Shown one piece after another: positions 1-9,300 of a stretch of DNA of 57,648 nucleotides (positions are counted from its first letter, which is position 1; every line of letters starts with the position of its first letter). The stretch spans positions 1 to 57,648 of the forward strand of contig CBCTCU010000013.1 of the NCBI GenBank assembly GCA_965145485.1. Direction: 5' to 3'. The notes under the pieces are model-generated. The model was given only the letters and a program-made list of their open reading frames with translations. It made no database searches and was not told the origin of the DNA. Source of the stretch: CABQCM01 sp965145485. GTDB taxonomy: Bacteria; Bacillota; Clostridia; Oscillospirales; Acutalibacteraceae. The translations under genes and the position numbers were made by a program.

Positions 1-169
1 TTTTCCTACATCAGGGGGTATTTTGTCACTGTCCGTTTTTACTGGACCTGTCCAACCGGCTTTCAGGGGGTTCATTTAGCGCCAAACGGGGCGGGCTGCC
101 AAAGAGGCATTTCTTTTGCTCAGGGCTTGTTGCGTGAAATTTCGTGGAAGGGATGAACGAACATGCCGC

Positions 170-496
170 TTAAAGCAGCTCCCGGAGTTTATCCAGAAAC
201 GCCTCTTCTCCCAGTGTGTTAATCTTAAAAAACTTACCTTGGCTTCCGCCGGCGGTAATAGCCGAAAGATGAAGAATGCCGTCAACGCTTTGAAACAACG
301 TCACAGTCAAGCTGACACGGTTGCCTCCCGACCAGCTGTACCGCTCAAAAACACGCACGCTGCAGCGTGCCCCGTTGCTGCAAAAATCGCTTGACGCTTC
401 CAAAGAGGCGGACATGCTGCCGTCTAGAATCCCAGATTCCATGTTGCTAAGGAATTGATCAAAATCCCCTTGCACGGTCTGTTCTAATTTCGCCAT
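170..496 (-). CDS. DUF6054-like small protein
   Basis: Predicted 108-residue cytoplasmic protein with no signal peptide or membrane segment. The sequence (MAKLEQTVQGDFDQF start, a central SVRVFERYSW strand, a GKFFKINTLGEEAFLD tail) looks like the DUF6054 family of small Bacillota proteins of unknown function; this is recalled, not searched. I chose the ATG at 496 because a GAGGTG Shine-Dalgarno lies 7 nt upstream; an in-frame start five codons earlier has none. The gene overlaps the 3' end of the upstream nucleotidyltransferase gene by about 38 nt, so the two are probably cotranscribed and translationally coupled. No function can be inferred beyond that linkage. Confidence 0.7.
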   Translation of the reverse strand: MAKLEQTVQGDFDQFLSNMESGILDGSMSASLEASSDFCSNGARCSVRVFERYSWSGGNRVSLTVTLFQSVDGILHLSAITAGGSQGKFFKINTLGEEAFLDKLRELL

Positions 497-1169
497 CGTA
501 CGACACCTCACAAATCCATTTTGACGCCCAGTTTAGCAAACGTTGCGAATAAAGGCTTCGCTCCTCAGGCGAGAGGGTCTGTTTTACCTTCAGCTCCATA
601 CCGGCTTTTAGCACCAATTGCTCATCTGCGCGCAGCAGGGGGAGAAGGGCTGCCTTTTTCTTCTCATACCGGCCGGTTTGCAGGAATGCAATGGCCTGCA
701 GGGTGAAAAAGGCCGATTTATAGAGGCTCTTTAATATCTCCATGCTTTTCTCATGCACCAGGTTGTGGGCGCACATGTGATATACATTGCATGCGCCGAT
801 GCGAATGGCGCGCCGGATATCCTCCTCGCGGATCCCGCTTATCAGCTCATCCAGCGAACCCATGAGGGCGGTTGTGTCATAGCAGAATTGGAACAAATCC
901 GACGGCTCCCACGCAAGAAGCTCTTTCTTTCCGGACACAAAGCCGCATACTTTTTCCCGGTTTGGCAGCGTATCGAGCATGTTGCTGTATGCTTCCAAAT
1001 CACCAACCGATACGGTATCAAAAATCAACACGACGTCAATATCGCTTTGCTCATTAGCTTCCCCGCGGCCATAGCTGCCCTGGAGCCCTAAAAACCAAAT
1101 CCGGTTGGGAAACTGATTTTGTACCGCATCCACGTATTGCTTGATCCATGGTTCGATGAAGAAATGCAT
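459..1169 (-). CDS. Nucleotidyltransferase-domain protein (DNA polymerase beta superfamily)
   Basis: A 236-residue protein with an N-terminal nucleotidyltransferase fold. The signature GSYGRGEANEQSDIDVVLIFD is visible around residues 31-51, with the GS-x-GRG loop and the D-x-D metal-binding pair (DID). The remaining 180 residues are mostly helical and resemble the C-terminal half of aminoglycoside adenylyltransferase-like or MNT/HEPN-type proteins. In this superfamily the enzyme transfers an NMP to a small molecule, protein or RNA; the substrate here is unknown. The ATG at 1169 follows a GGGGG stretch 6 nt upstream; a TTG two codons earlier is less likely. It overlaps the downstream DUF6054-like gene, suggesting a two-gene unit. 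A resistance role is possible but unsupported. Confidence 0.75.
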   Translation of the reverse strand: MHFFIEPWIKQYVDAVQNQFPNRIWFLGLQGSYGRGEANEQSDIDVVLIFDTVSVGDLEAYSNMLDTLPNREKVCGFVSGKKELLAWEPSDLFQFCYDTTALMGSLDELISGIREEDIRRAIRIGACNVYHMCAHNLVHEKSMEILKSLYKSAFFTLQAIAFLQTGRYEKKKAALLPLLRADEQLVLKAGMELKVKQTLSPEERSLYSQRLLNWASKWICEVSYDGEIRTDRARGF

Positions 1170-1478
1170 ATCCAACCCCCGACAGGCTTTTTCATATTTT
1201 TATATTCCTAATGGTTACCGAAAAAAACGCTGAAATGAAAACAAACACCATGGATATCCAAAGCGCTCCGATTTTGAGATTCATGGTGCTTTCCAATGCA
1301 AAAAGGTAACGGAAGAAATGCCTGCGGAAAGTTTACAGCGCACTTGAACCCGCAAAAGGCTGGTAGCGACAGCGAACCGTAGCGAGGGCGTTAGCAACCG
1401 AACAGATTAGCCGAGCGTGACTTTTGGCGATTGAGGAGAAGCAAGGGGTGGGCGGATAGCTTATTTTCTGTCTCAGAC
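1170..1478. other. Intergenic, no gene seen
   Basis: About 310 bases between the tRNA terminator and the nucleotidyltransferase gene. No convincing coding frame, RNA family or repeat is visible. A weaker inverted repeat (GCTTATTTT with AAAATAAGC, about 1459-1489) partly overlaps the tRNA terminator. Confidence 0.6.
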
Positions 1479-1515
1479 AAAAAATAAGCCGGAGCAAAGC
1501 GAACTTTGTTCCGGC
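1479..1515 (-). terminator. Intrinsic terminator of tRNA-Arg
   Basis: On the minus strand a GC-rich hairpin (GCCGGA-x-CAAAG, loop TTCG, CTTTG-x-TCCGGC) is followed by a T-rich run (TTATTTTTT). It begins two bases after the encoded CCA of the tRNA, so it ends the single-gene tRNA transcript. Confidence 0.85.
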
Positions 1516-1516
1516 G

Positions 1517-1593
1517 TGGCGCGCCAGGAGGGACTCGAACCCCCGACCTTTTGGTTCGTAGCCAAACACTCTATCCGGCTGAGCTACTGGCGC
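1517..1593 (-). tRNA. tRNA-Arg (anticodon ACG), CCA encoded
   Basis: A complete cloverleaf can be folded by eye. The acceptor stem is GCGCCAG with CTGGCGC. The D stem is GCTC with GAGT. The anticodon stem is TTTGG with CCAAA around the loop CTACGAA, giving anticodon ACG. The T stem is GGGGG with CCCTC around TTCGAGT. The discriminator G and the 3' CCA are encoded. The ACG anticodon is normally deaminated to ICG by TadA and then reads CGU, CGC and CGA arginine codons. The gene has its own promoter and terminator. Confidence 0.97.
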
Positions 1594-1611
1594 AAATTTG
1601 ATTGCCAAATT

Positions 1612-1640
1612 ATAATAGCACACCTGTCCTCAAAAATCAA
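1612..1640 (-). promoter_or_regulatory. Sigma-A promoter of tRNA-Arg
   Basis: On the minus strand, -35 TTGATT (1635-1640) and -10 TATTAT (1612-1617) are separated by exactly 17 bp, ending 18 bases before the mature tRNA 5' end. Confidence 0.75.
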
Positions 1641-2160
1641 GAGTTAATTTTTTATATGCTCAAATTCTATTTTTCGTCCCATGCTGTTGGCTGCGATTGC
1701 GTCAAAATTTCATTCCGGCGGTATGCCGAACGACGATTCTGGCCGCGGAGAAGGGTGGGCACTGTCTTTTTAAAGTTTCCATATGGGAAACCACATTCCC
1801 GAACATTCCACATCCGAACCCGCTGCATGTACGAAATTTTGACTGAAAAGATACTTATTTGCTCGGATGGTATCGAATGTTTGTGTAAAATGTAGAAAGT
1901 GGCCAGGGTACAGCGTTATAACAGACGCTCAAACTTGATTTTTATCGGATGGTTGACTATACTAAACACATTATATGGTATGCTTTGTTGGCTTTCGATC
2001 ATGATCTAGAGTAGTAGCGGCATTGTGTGCCGGCCTATTGGTAAAGGGATGCTTGGCAGGGCGCACCTTTTTAGTGGAACAAAAGCAGAAATATTTTCAA
2101 GCAGGCGGTATAAGAATCCGGGAACCGGACCACAATCCTTTTGAAAGGTGGTCGGTTCCC
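1641..2160. other. Intergenic region upstream of spoIIR, no gene seen
   Basis: About 520 bases between the divergent tRNA promoter and spoIIR. Short frames exist but none has a convincing ribosome-binding site or a recognisable product. In known spore formers spoIIR is transcribed by sigma-F in the forespore; I could not identify a confident sigma-F promoter here. Confidence 0.5.
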
Positions 2161-2793
2161 ATGACAAAGGAAAACAAACGTTGGATAACCAATCTTCACA
2201 TTGCGGTGGCCTGCGGGCTGGTGTTCGCGGTTTTGCTCAGCATATGCGGGTTTTCCGCCCACTGCGAACGCATACGCCAGAGCGTGTTTCGTCTGCACAT
2301 CCTGGCCAACTCCGATTCGCAGGAGGATCAGGCCTGCAAGCTGGCCGTGCGGGACCGTTTGCTGCGCGAAGGCGATCTCATCTTTGACGGCGCGCACAGC
2401 GAGTCGGAGGCGGCCGCGCTGGCGGCAGAACGGCTGACGCAGCTTCAGGCGGCGGCGCAGGACGAGGTATACCGCCAGGGTTACGACTATCCGGTCAGGG
2501 TAGAGGTGGCGCGCTGTTATTTTGAAACCCGCGTCTATGAGCAGACAACCCTTCCCGCCGGTGAATACGAGGCGCTTCGGGTTGTTTTGGGCGATGGCGC
2601 CGGCCACAACTGGTGGTGTGTGATGTTCCCCCCCATGTGCCTGCCCGCCGCCCAGGAGAGCGAGGAGCTGGAGCAGGTATTAAGCGAGGAAGAGATGGAT
2701 ATTGTCGAGGGCGGCTCGAAGTATGAGATAAAATTCAAAGCGGTCGAGTTGTATGAATCCATTTCCAAGACGCTCAAAGAGTGGTTTCGGTAG
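2161..2793 (+). CDS. spoIIR: Stage II sporulation protein R
   Basis: A 210-residue protein matching SpoIIR, the signal made in the forespore that crosses to the intermembrane space and triggers SpoIIGA to process pro-sigma-E in the mother cell. One N-terminal membrane/signal segment (residues about 14-34) precedes the diagnostic VFRLHILANSDSQEDQ block. Further family features are KLAVRDRLL and, near the C-terminus, the GHNWWCVMFPP motif. Length is close to the 224 residues of the Bacillus protein. The ATG at 2161 follows GAAAGGTGG; the open frame extends further upstream but without a good start. Its presence marks the organism as a spore former or a recent descendant of one. A strong terminator separates it from addB. 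Confidence 0.95.
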   Translation: MTKENKRWITNLHIAVACGLVFAVLLSICGFSAHCERIRQSVFRLHILANSDSQEDQACKLAVRDRLLREGDLIFDGAHSESEAAALAAERLTQLQAAAQDEVYRQGYDYPVRVEVARCYFETRVYEQTTLPAGEYEALRVVLGDGAGHNWWCVMFPPMCLPAAQESEELEQVLSEEEMDIVEGGSKYEIKFKAVELYESISKTLKEWFR

Positions 2794-2881
2794 GCCGTCC
2801 GGCCGTGCGGGCGAAGCGCCCGGCGCTCTGGCGCAGGAAGATCCTGCCCGGCTTCCGGCGGCTTTGACGAGCGTCACTCTG

Positions 2882-2907
2882 CGGCGGCCAGACGGCCGCC
2901 GTTTTTT
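2882..2907 (+). terminator. Intrinsic terminator between spoIIR and addB
   Basis: A perfect 8-bp GC stem (CGGCGGCC with GGCCGCCG, loop AGAC) is followed by six T. The addB Shine-Dalgarno (AAGGAGGT) starts only a few bases later, so either addB depends on read-through or its promoter lies inside the spoIIR region. Confidence 0.85.
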
Positions 2908-2927
2908 CAACAAGGAGGTACGGACGG

Positions 2928-5900
2928 ATGCTGCATTTGCTGTTGGGACGTGCGGGAAGCGGAAAATCCCACTGGATACGTGATTTTTTGGCCGGCCGCG
3001 CCCGGGAGGGGAAGCGGGATATGGTGCTGCTGGTTCCCGAGCAGTTTTCCTTTGAGAGCGAGCGCGCGCTGCTGCGCCGCCTGCATACATCCCCCGCCGG
3101 GCAGATCGAGGTGCTCAGCTTCAGCCGCCTGGCAACCCGCGTGTTTCAGCAGGCGGGCGGCTTTGCCGGCAGGCAGCTGGACGACGCGGGGCGTATCATC
3201 CTGATGGGCATGGCCACCGATGAGGTGCGGGACCGTTTGCAGGTTTATTCCCGTATGAGCGCTACCGCCGGCTTTGCGGGAGAGATGCTCGGCGCCGTGC
3301 GCGAGTGGCAGCAATGCGCCATCTCGCCGCAGATGCTCTCCCAGGCCGCCTCCCGGCTGGAGGAGGGGGTATTGCGCCGGAAGCTGGAGGATTTGTCGCT
3401 GTTGTACGGCGCTTACACCGCGCTGGTGGCGGAAAGCTATGTCGACCCTGCCGGCGAGCTCGAACGATTGTACGACACACTGCTGAAAATCCCTTATTTT
3501 GAGGGGAAAACCGTAGCGATCGATTCCTTTAAGGGCTTTACCGGGCAGCAGATGCGGATATTGGAACGCATCATCGCCACCGCGCAGGATACATACGTTT
3601 CTCTTTGCTGCGATACCATCCACGACCGGCAGCAGGGGATGGGGCTTTTTTCCAATGTGATCGCCGCCGCCCGCAAGCTGATGGCGATGGCCGACCGGCA
3701 CGGCGTTGCTCTCGCCGCGCCACAGATACTGCGGGACAGCCCTCGTTTTCACGATCCGGCCCTCAAGGCGCTGGAAGAAAATTTATATTCGCCAGAGGCC
3801 GTGCCGTGGACGGAGACAACCGGCCGGGTAACCGTAACGGCCGCCCAGACCCGTTATGATGAAGCGGACTGTGTCGCCCGTACCATTCGGCGGCTGGTGC
3901 GCGAAGAGGGACTGCGCTATCGTGAAATCGCTGTCATCGCCCGCAATGAGGAGGATTATTCCGGTATTCTGGAATCGGCTTTCGGCCGGTATGAGATTCC
4001 CTGTTTTCTTGACCGCCGCGTCCCGGTGGTTTATCAGCCTTTGATGCGGTATATGCTGTCGGCTTTCGCGGCGGTCAGGCAAAATTTTGAGACCGGCCAT
4101 ATCCTCGCCTGTCTGAAAACAGGATTGGCTGGCTTGAGTCTCGATGAGATTTCTATGGTGGAAAATTATGTCCTTGTTTGGGACATCAACCACGGCCGCT
4201 GGCGCAATGAGTGGTCGAGTAATCCCGACGGCGCCACCGACCGGTTTGGCCCCGCGCAGGTCGAGCGGCTGGGCCGGCTCAATCAATTGCGCAGACAAAT
4301 CATTCAGCCGCTGTCCCATTTTTCCAAGACGGTCAAATCCGCCCATACGCCCCGCGAATTGGCCGGCGCCGCCTATGCGCTGCTGGAGGAGGTGCAGGCG
4401 GGGCAGGCCCTGCGCCAGCTTGGCGAGCGGCTGGAGGCTCAGGGCAGGGAGGAGGAGGCTTCGCTTCAGTACCGAACCTGGGATTTGTGCATGACCATGC
4501 TCGGCCAGATTGAGTCCATGCTGCGGGGGCATTCGCTGGATTTTCCCCGTTTTTGCGATCTTTTTGAGCGTATGGCGGGCGTTTTGGACCTTGGCTCGGT
4601 GCCGCAGGGGATCGACGAGGTCAGCGTGGGAGCGGCGGAGAGGATGCGGCCGGCCCAGCCCAAAGTGGTTTTTTTGCTTGGCTGCAACGAAGGTGTTTTT
4701 CCCGCTTCCCCCGGTGAGGGGGGGCTGCTCAGCGACGCCGAGCGAGCCCGCCTTATCGAGCTGGAGGTGCCGGTGACCGACCGGTGCGAAAGCGCGGTGG
4801 TGGAGGAGAAATACCTCGCTTACGCCTCGGTATGCGCCGCGTCGGAGCGGATTTATCTGTCCTATTGCCGGAAAAGCCCCGGAGGGGAGGCGATGGCGCC
4901 GTCCGAGCTGGTGCGGCAGATCACCCATATCCTTCCCGGCTGCGTCCAGCGGCAGGAGGACGAGTATACCGCCGCGCAGGATGCGGCCCACGCATTGGAG
5001 CCGGTCGAGGCCCCTCTGCCGGCGGTGGAGTATACCGCGAGGCTTTGGCGCAGCCCGGGCGTGCTGCTATCCAGCCTGCAAAGCGCTTTGGCGCGGGAAG
5101 AGGCCACGGCGTCGGCGTTGCGGGCCCTGGCGGGGATGGCCGAGGGGGAGGCGTTGCGCGTCGAACCCATGACGGCGCGCGAGCTGTATGGGCAAGACCT
5201 GAATCCGTCCGCCTCGGGGGTGGAGGATTACCACCGGTGCCGATTTTACTATTTTTGCAAGCATGGCCTGCGGCTTAGGACGCTGCGCACCGCTGGGCTG
5301 GACGTCAGCCGCAAGGGGATTCTGGTGCACTTTGTGCTCGAGCAGTTGCTGACGCAATATGGCAGCAAGGGGCTGGCCCGGCTGTCAGATGACGAGCGCA
5401 AGGGGCAAATCCACCGCTTGGTAGAGGATTATGTCGAGCGGTTTATGGGGGGCTATGAGGACAAATCCTCCCGCTTCTGCTTTCTCATGCGGCGCATCGA
5501 GGTGCTGCTGGACACCCTGGTGGAGCATTTGTCCCGCGAGCTGGCGCAAAGTCAGTTCGTCACGGCGGCCTGCGAGCTGCGGGTCGACGAATCCCCGCAG
5601 GGCGTGCGCCCGATTCGCATTGATCTTGCCTCGGGCGGCTCGATCCGGGTGGGCGGGATCATCGACCGCCTCGACATTTACAGGCAGGACGACGTGACCT
5701 ATTTCCGGGTGGTGGATTATAAAACCGGTTCGCAAAGCTATGTTTTGGAGGATGTCTGCGAAGGGCTTGGGCTTCAAATGATGCTTTATCTGTTCGCCGT
5801 CGAGGAGAACGGCGCGCCGGCCTTTGGCGACCACCTGCGCCCGGCCGGGGTGCTCTATATGCCAGCCAAAAGGGTCAGCGCAGCGGCCGACGGGCTCGAC

Positions 5901-6341
5901 GAGCGCGACGCGGCCCAAAAGCTGGATCAGGCTTTGGCGATGAACGGCATCCTGCTCGACGACGAACGTTCGCTGCGCGCGATGGAGCCGGACGGCAGGG
6001 GGCTTTTCATCCCCGCCGTCTATACCGCGTCGGGCAAGCTGGATGCGCGCCGCTCCTCGGTGGCCAGCCTCGCCTTTTTCGGGCGGCTGCGCAGGCACAT
6101 CGACGATACCCTGCGCGCGATGGGGGAGGGGCTCCACAGCGGCGTGATAGCCCCCAATCCGCTCGACGGTTTGTCGAGCGACGCATGCCGGTACTGCGAT
6201 TTTGGTCCGGCCTGCCCGCTCGAGCCTGGCGAGGGCCATCGCAAGGTGAAAAAGCTGAGCGCCGCGCAAAAGAAAATGATGTATGAGGGAGGCGATTGGG
6301 ATGCCATTCGTGCCGACAAAGAGGCAGAAGCAGGCGATTGA
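2928..6341 (+). CDS. addB: ATP-dependent nuclease subunit B
   Basis: AddB (1137 residues; Bacillus AddB is about 1166) is one subunit of the AddAB helicase-nuclease that resects double-strand breaks to Chi and prepares 3' ends for RecA. The N-terminus starts MLHLLLGRAGSGKS, a Walker A motif. The middle carries inactivated-helicase features such as VFLLGCNEGVFPAS. The C-terminal nuclease domain has VVDYKTGSQSY, with the catalytic D-x-K. The four iron-sulfur cysteines are apparent: one in YHRCRFYYFCK (about residue 767) and the trio CRYCDFGPAC near residue 1090, with the C-x2-C-x5-C spacing known from Bacillus AddB. The start follows AAGGAGGT. The 3' end overlaps addA by 41 bases, as is usual for this operon. 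Confidence 0.97.
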   Translation: MLHLLLGRAGSGKSHWIRDFLAGRAREGKRDMVLLVPEQFSFESERALLRRLHTSPAGQIEVLSFSRLATRVFQQAGGFAGRQLDDAGRIILMGMATDEVRDRLQVYSRMSATAGFAGEMLGAVREWQQCAISPQMLSQAASRLEEGVLRRKLEDLSLLYGAYTALVAESYVDPAGELERLYDTLLKIPYFEGKTVAIDSFKGFTGQQMRILERIIATAQDTYVSLCCDTIHDRQQGMGLFSNVIAAARKLMAMADRHGVALAAPQILRDSPRFHDPALKALEENLYSPEAVPWTETTGRVTVTAAQTRYDEADCVARTIRRLVREEGLRYREIAVIARNEEDYSGILESAFGRYEIPCFLDRRVPVVYQPLMRYMLSAFAAVRQNFETGHILACLKTGLAGLSLDEISMVENYVLVWDINHGRWRNEWSSNPDGATDRFGPAQVERLGRLNQLRRQIIQPLSHFSKTVKSAHTPRELAGAAYALLEEVQAGQALRQLGERLEAQGREEEASLQYRTWDLCMTMLGQIESMLRGHSLDFPRFCDLFERMAGVLDLGSVPQGIDEVSVGAAERMRPAQPKVVFLLGCNEGVFPASPGEGGLLSDAERARLIELEVPVTDRCESAVVEEKYLAYASVCAASERIYLSYCRKSPGGEAMAPSELVRQITHILPGCVQRQEDEYTAAQDAAHALEPVEAPLPAVEYTARLWRSPGVLLSSLQSALAREEATASALRALAGMAEGEALRVEPMTARELYGQDLNPSASGVEDYHRCRFYYFCKHGLRLRTLRTAGLDVSRKGILVHFVLEQLLTQYGSKGLARLSDDERKGQIHRLVEDYVERFMGGYEDKSSRFCFLMRRIEVLLDTLVEHLSRELAQSQFVTAACELRVDESPQGVRPIRIDLASGGSIRVGGIIDRLDIYRQDDVTYFRVVDYKTGSQSYVLEDVCEGLGLQMMLYLFAVEENGAPAFGDHLRPAGVLYMPAKRVSAAADGLDERDAAQKLDQALAMNGILLDDERSLRAMEPDGRGLFIPAVYTASGKLDARRSSVASLAFFGRLRRHIDDTLRAMGEGLHSGVIAPNPLDGLSSDACRYCDFGPACPLEPGEGHRKVKKLSAAQKKMMYEGGDWDAIRADKEAEAGD

Positions 6342-9300
6342 CGGCTCGGGGTCTCTGCTGGTGTCCGCCGCAGCCGGCTCGGGTAAGACCGCCGTGCTGG
6401 TCGAGCGGATTCTCCGCCTCATCACCGACGAACGCCATCCGGTGGACGCCAACCGCCTTCTGGTGGTTACCTTTACCAAGGCGGCTGCGGGAGAAATGCG
6501 CCTGCGCCTGACCGAACGCCTGTCTCAGGAGGTGGCCGGGAATCCGGGCAACATGCGGCTTGTGCGCCAGCAGATGCTCATGCAGAAGGCCTGTATCTCG
6601 ACCATGGACTCCTTCTGCTATGCGCTGGTGCGGGAGTTCCCTGAGCAGACGGGGCTGAGCGGCGATGCGACGGTCGGCACCGGAGGGCAGTTATCGCTGC
6701 TCGAGTCGGCGGCCATGGAGGAGACCTTAGAGGAGCTTTACGCGCGCGGGGACGGGGCTTTGGAGCGCCTTGTCGAGACGCTGGGAGCCGACCGTGGGGA
6801 CGACAGCCTGGTCTCGGCGGTGCGGCAGATTGTGGACTATATGCGCAGCCTTCCCTTCCCCGAGGCCTGGATGGAGACGGTTTTGGAGAGCTACCGCTCG
6901 TTTGATTCGGTGTCGGGGAGCGAATTGCTCGATGTGCTCTTTGAACGGGCCGCCCACCAGGTCAGCGACCAGCTTGACCGCCTTCGCGCGGCCATCCGCC
7001 TGGCCGACGGCGATCCCGCCATGGCCAAGGCGAGGGGGGAGGCGCTGCGTTACCGCGAAGAAGGGATAGAGGCGCTTCAGCGTGCGCTGGATCAGCGGGA
7101 TTGGGATGCGGCGGTGGCCTCCCTTGCCGCCTATCAGCCGGGGAAGGTGCCGAACCTGCCCCGCGGTTATGACGATCTGACGCGGAAGGAAGCGGTGGAA
7201 AACGCCCGCTCCTCGAGCGACAAGACCGTGGCGGCGCTGCGCAAATCCTTTGCTGTTTCAGCCGGCGAATGTGTGCAGCAGGTGCGCGCCCTGATCCCGT
7301 GTATGGAGACGCTGCTCGAATGCGTCGGCCGGTATCTGGAACGCCTCGATCAACGCAAGAGCGAGCGGGGAATCTACGATTTTGCCGATATCGAGTACGC
7401 CGCCCTTCGCCTGCTGGTTGAGCGGGGGGAGGACGGCGAGGTGCGCCCCACCGAGTTTGCCAAGACGGTGGCCTCCCGCTTTGACGAGGTCCTGGTGGAT
7501 GAGTTTCAGGATATCAATCATTTGCAATACGCCATCTTCCACGCCCTGTCGGGGCAGGGGGAAAGGCTCTTTGCCGTGGGGGACGTCAAGCAGAGCATCT
7601 ACGGCTTCCGGCAGGCCAGCCCGGAGATCTTTCTTGATCTACTGGGGCGGTACGCGCCGTTTGACGGGAAGAGCAGCCCCTCAAAGGTGATTCTCGATCA
7701 GAATTTCCGAAGCAGGGAAGGGGTCTGCCAGGCGGTCAACTTTTTTTTCGGGATGCTGATGTCTCCCGAGGCCGGCGGGCTGCGCTACGACGGGGAGCAC
7801 CAGCTGTCGCCCGCGGCCTCTTTCCCATCCCGCGATGAGGCCGACGCCGCGATACATATTCTGGAAACCGGGGAATGCGCCTTGTCGCCGGAGGAGCTCG
7901 AAGCCGACCACATCGCCCGCCTGATTCAGCAATCGATGGGGAGGCCCTGCGTCACTGATCGGGCAACCGGGGAATTTCGAAAAGCGCGGTACCGGGATTT
8001 TGCCATCCTGCTGCGCGCAAAATCCAAAATGGCAGTGTACGCCGACCGGCTCAAACAATGGGGAATCCCCGTTTGGAGCGACCAGTCGACCGGCTTTTTA
8101 CAGGCAAAGGAGATCGCGGTCATGCTCTCTCTTCTGCGCGTGTTGGACAACCCGGTCAACGACGTTGCCCTGCTTGCCGTCATGCTTTCCCCCATCTTTG
8201 GTTTTACCGCCGAGGAGGTCGCCCGGATTCGCACGCCGAATCGCGCGGGGAACCTGTATGTCGCCGTAACCGCGGCGGCGAAGGAGGATGCCCGCTGTGC
8301 GCGCCTGTTGGAGAGGTTGGAGGAATACCGGCTGTGGGCGTCGACCATGCCCTGCGACCGCCTCATCGAGCGGCTGTACGACCAGACCGGCTATTTCTCT
8401 CTGGTGCAGGCGATGGAAAACGGGCCGCTGCGCCGTGCCAATTTGCTGCAATTGCTGCAATATGCGCGCGAATCACAGCAGGGCGGCGTGCGAGAGCTGT
8501 CGGGCTTTTTGCGCTTTATCACCCGCCTTGAGCAGTCGGGCGAGAGCCTTGCATCGGCAGGCGTTTCCAACGAATCGGACGACGTTGTGCGCATCATGAC
8601 CATTCACCATTCCAAAGGCTTGCAGTTCCCATTTTGCATTCTGGCCGGGTGCTCGTGCGAGTTTAATTTGTCGGATGTGCGCGCCCCCATCGTGCTGGAT
8701 CGAAAGGGGGGCATCGGGCTGATGGTGACCGACGACCGGACCCGGCTTCGCCGCACCACCGTGCTGCGCGAGGCGGTGTCTGCGCTGAAGAGACAGTCCA
8801 ATTTATCGGAAGAATTACGCGTCCTGTACGTCGCCATGACCCGGGCGGAGGAAAAGCTGGTGCTGCTCCTATCCTGTAAGAATGCGTCCAAAACGCTGCG
8901 CTCGGTATCCGAGCGGTTTGCGGGCGACTTTTCGGGGGCGGACGATCCCATCGACCCTTACCAGGTGCTGTCCGCCCGCTCCTATGCCGACTGGATTCTG
9001 GCCGGCGCGCTGGTTCATCCGTCGGGGGGGATGCTGCGCACCCTGGCCGGCGGGGGAGTGACCCCGGCCAGCGCCGAAGGGAAGCTGGAAATCGTTGTCG
9101 AGCAGGGGGCCGATTGGGAGCCGGAGCAGCCTATAGCGCAGGTCATTGCGTCCCCTGCGTCGCCCGACTTGGTGGAGGAAATCCACCGCCGGCTGTCGTT
9201 TCGTTATCCCTATCAGGCGCTCAACGGCCTCGCGGCCAAGCGGAGCGTCTCCCAGCTGGTCAAACAGCAGGAGGACAGGCAGCGCGACGACGCCTCCCAG

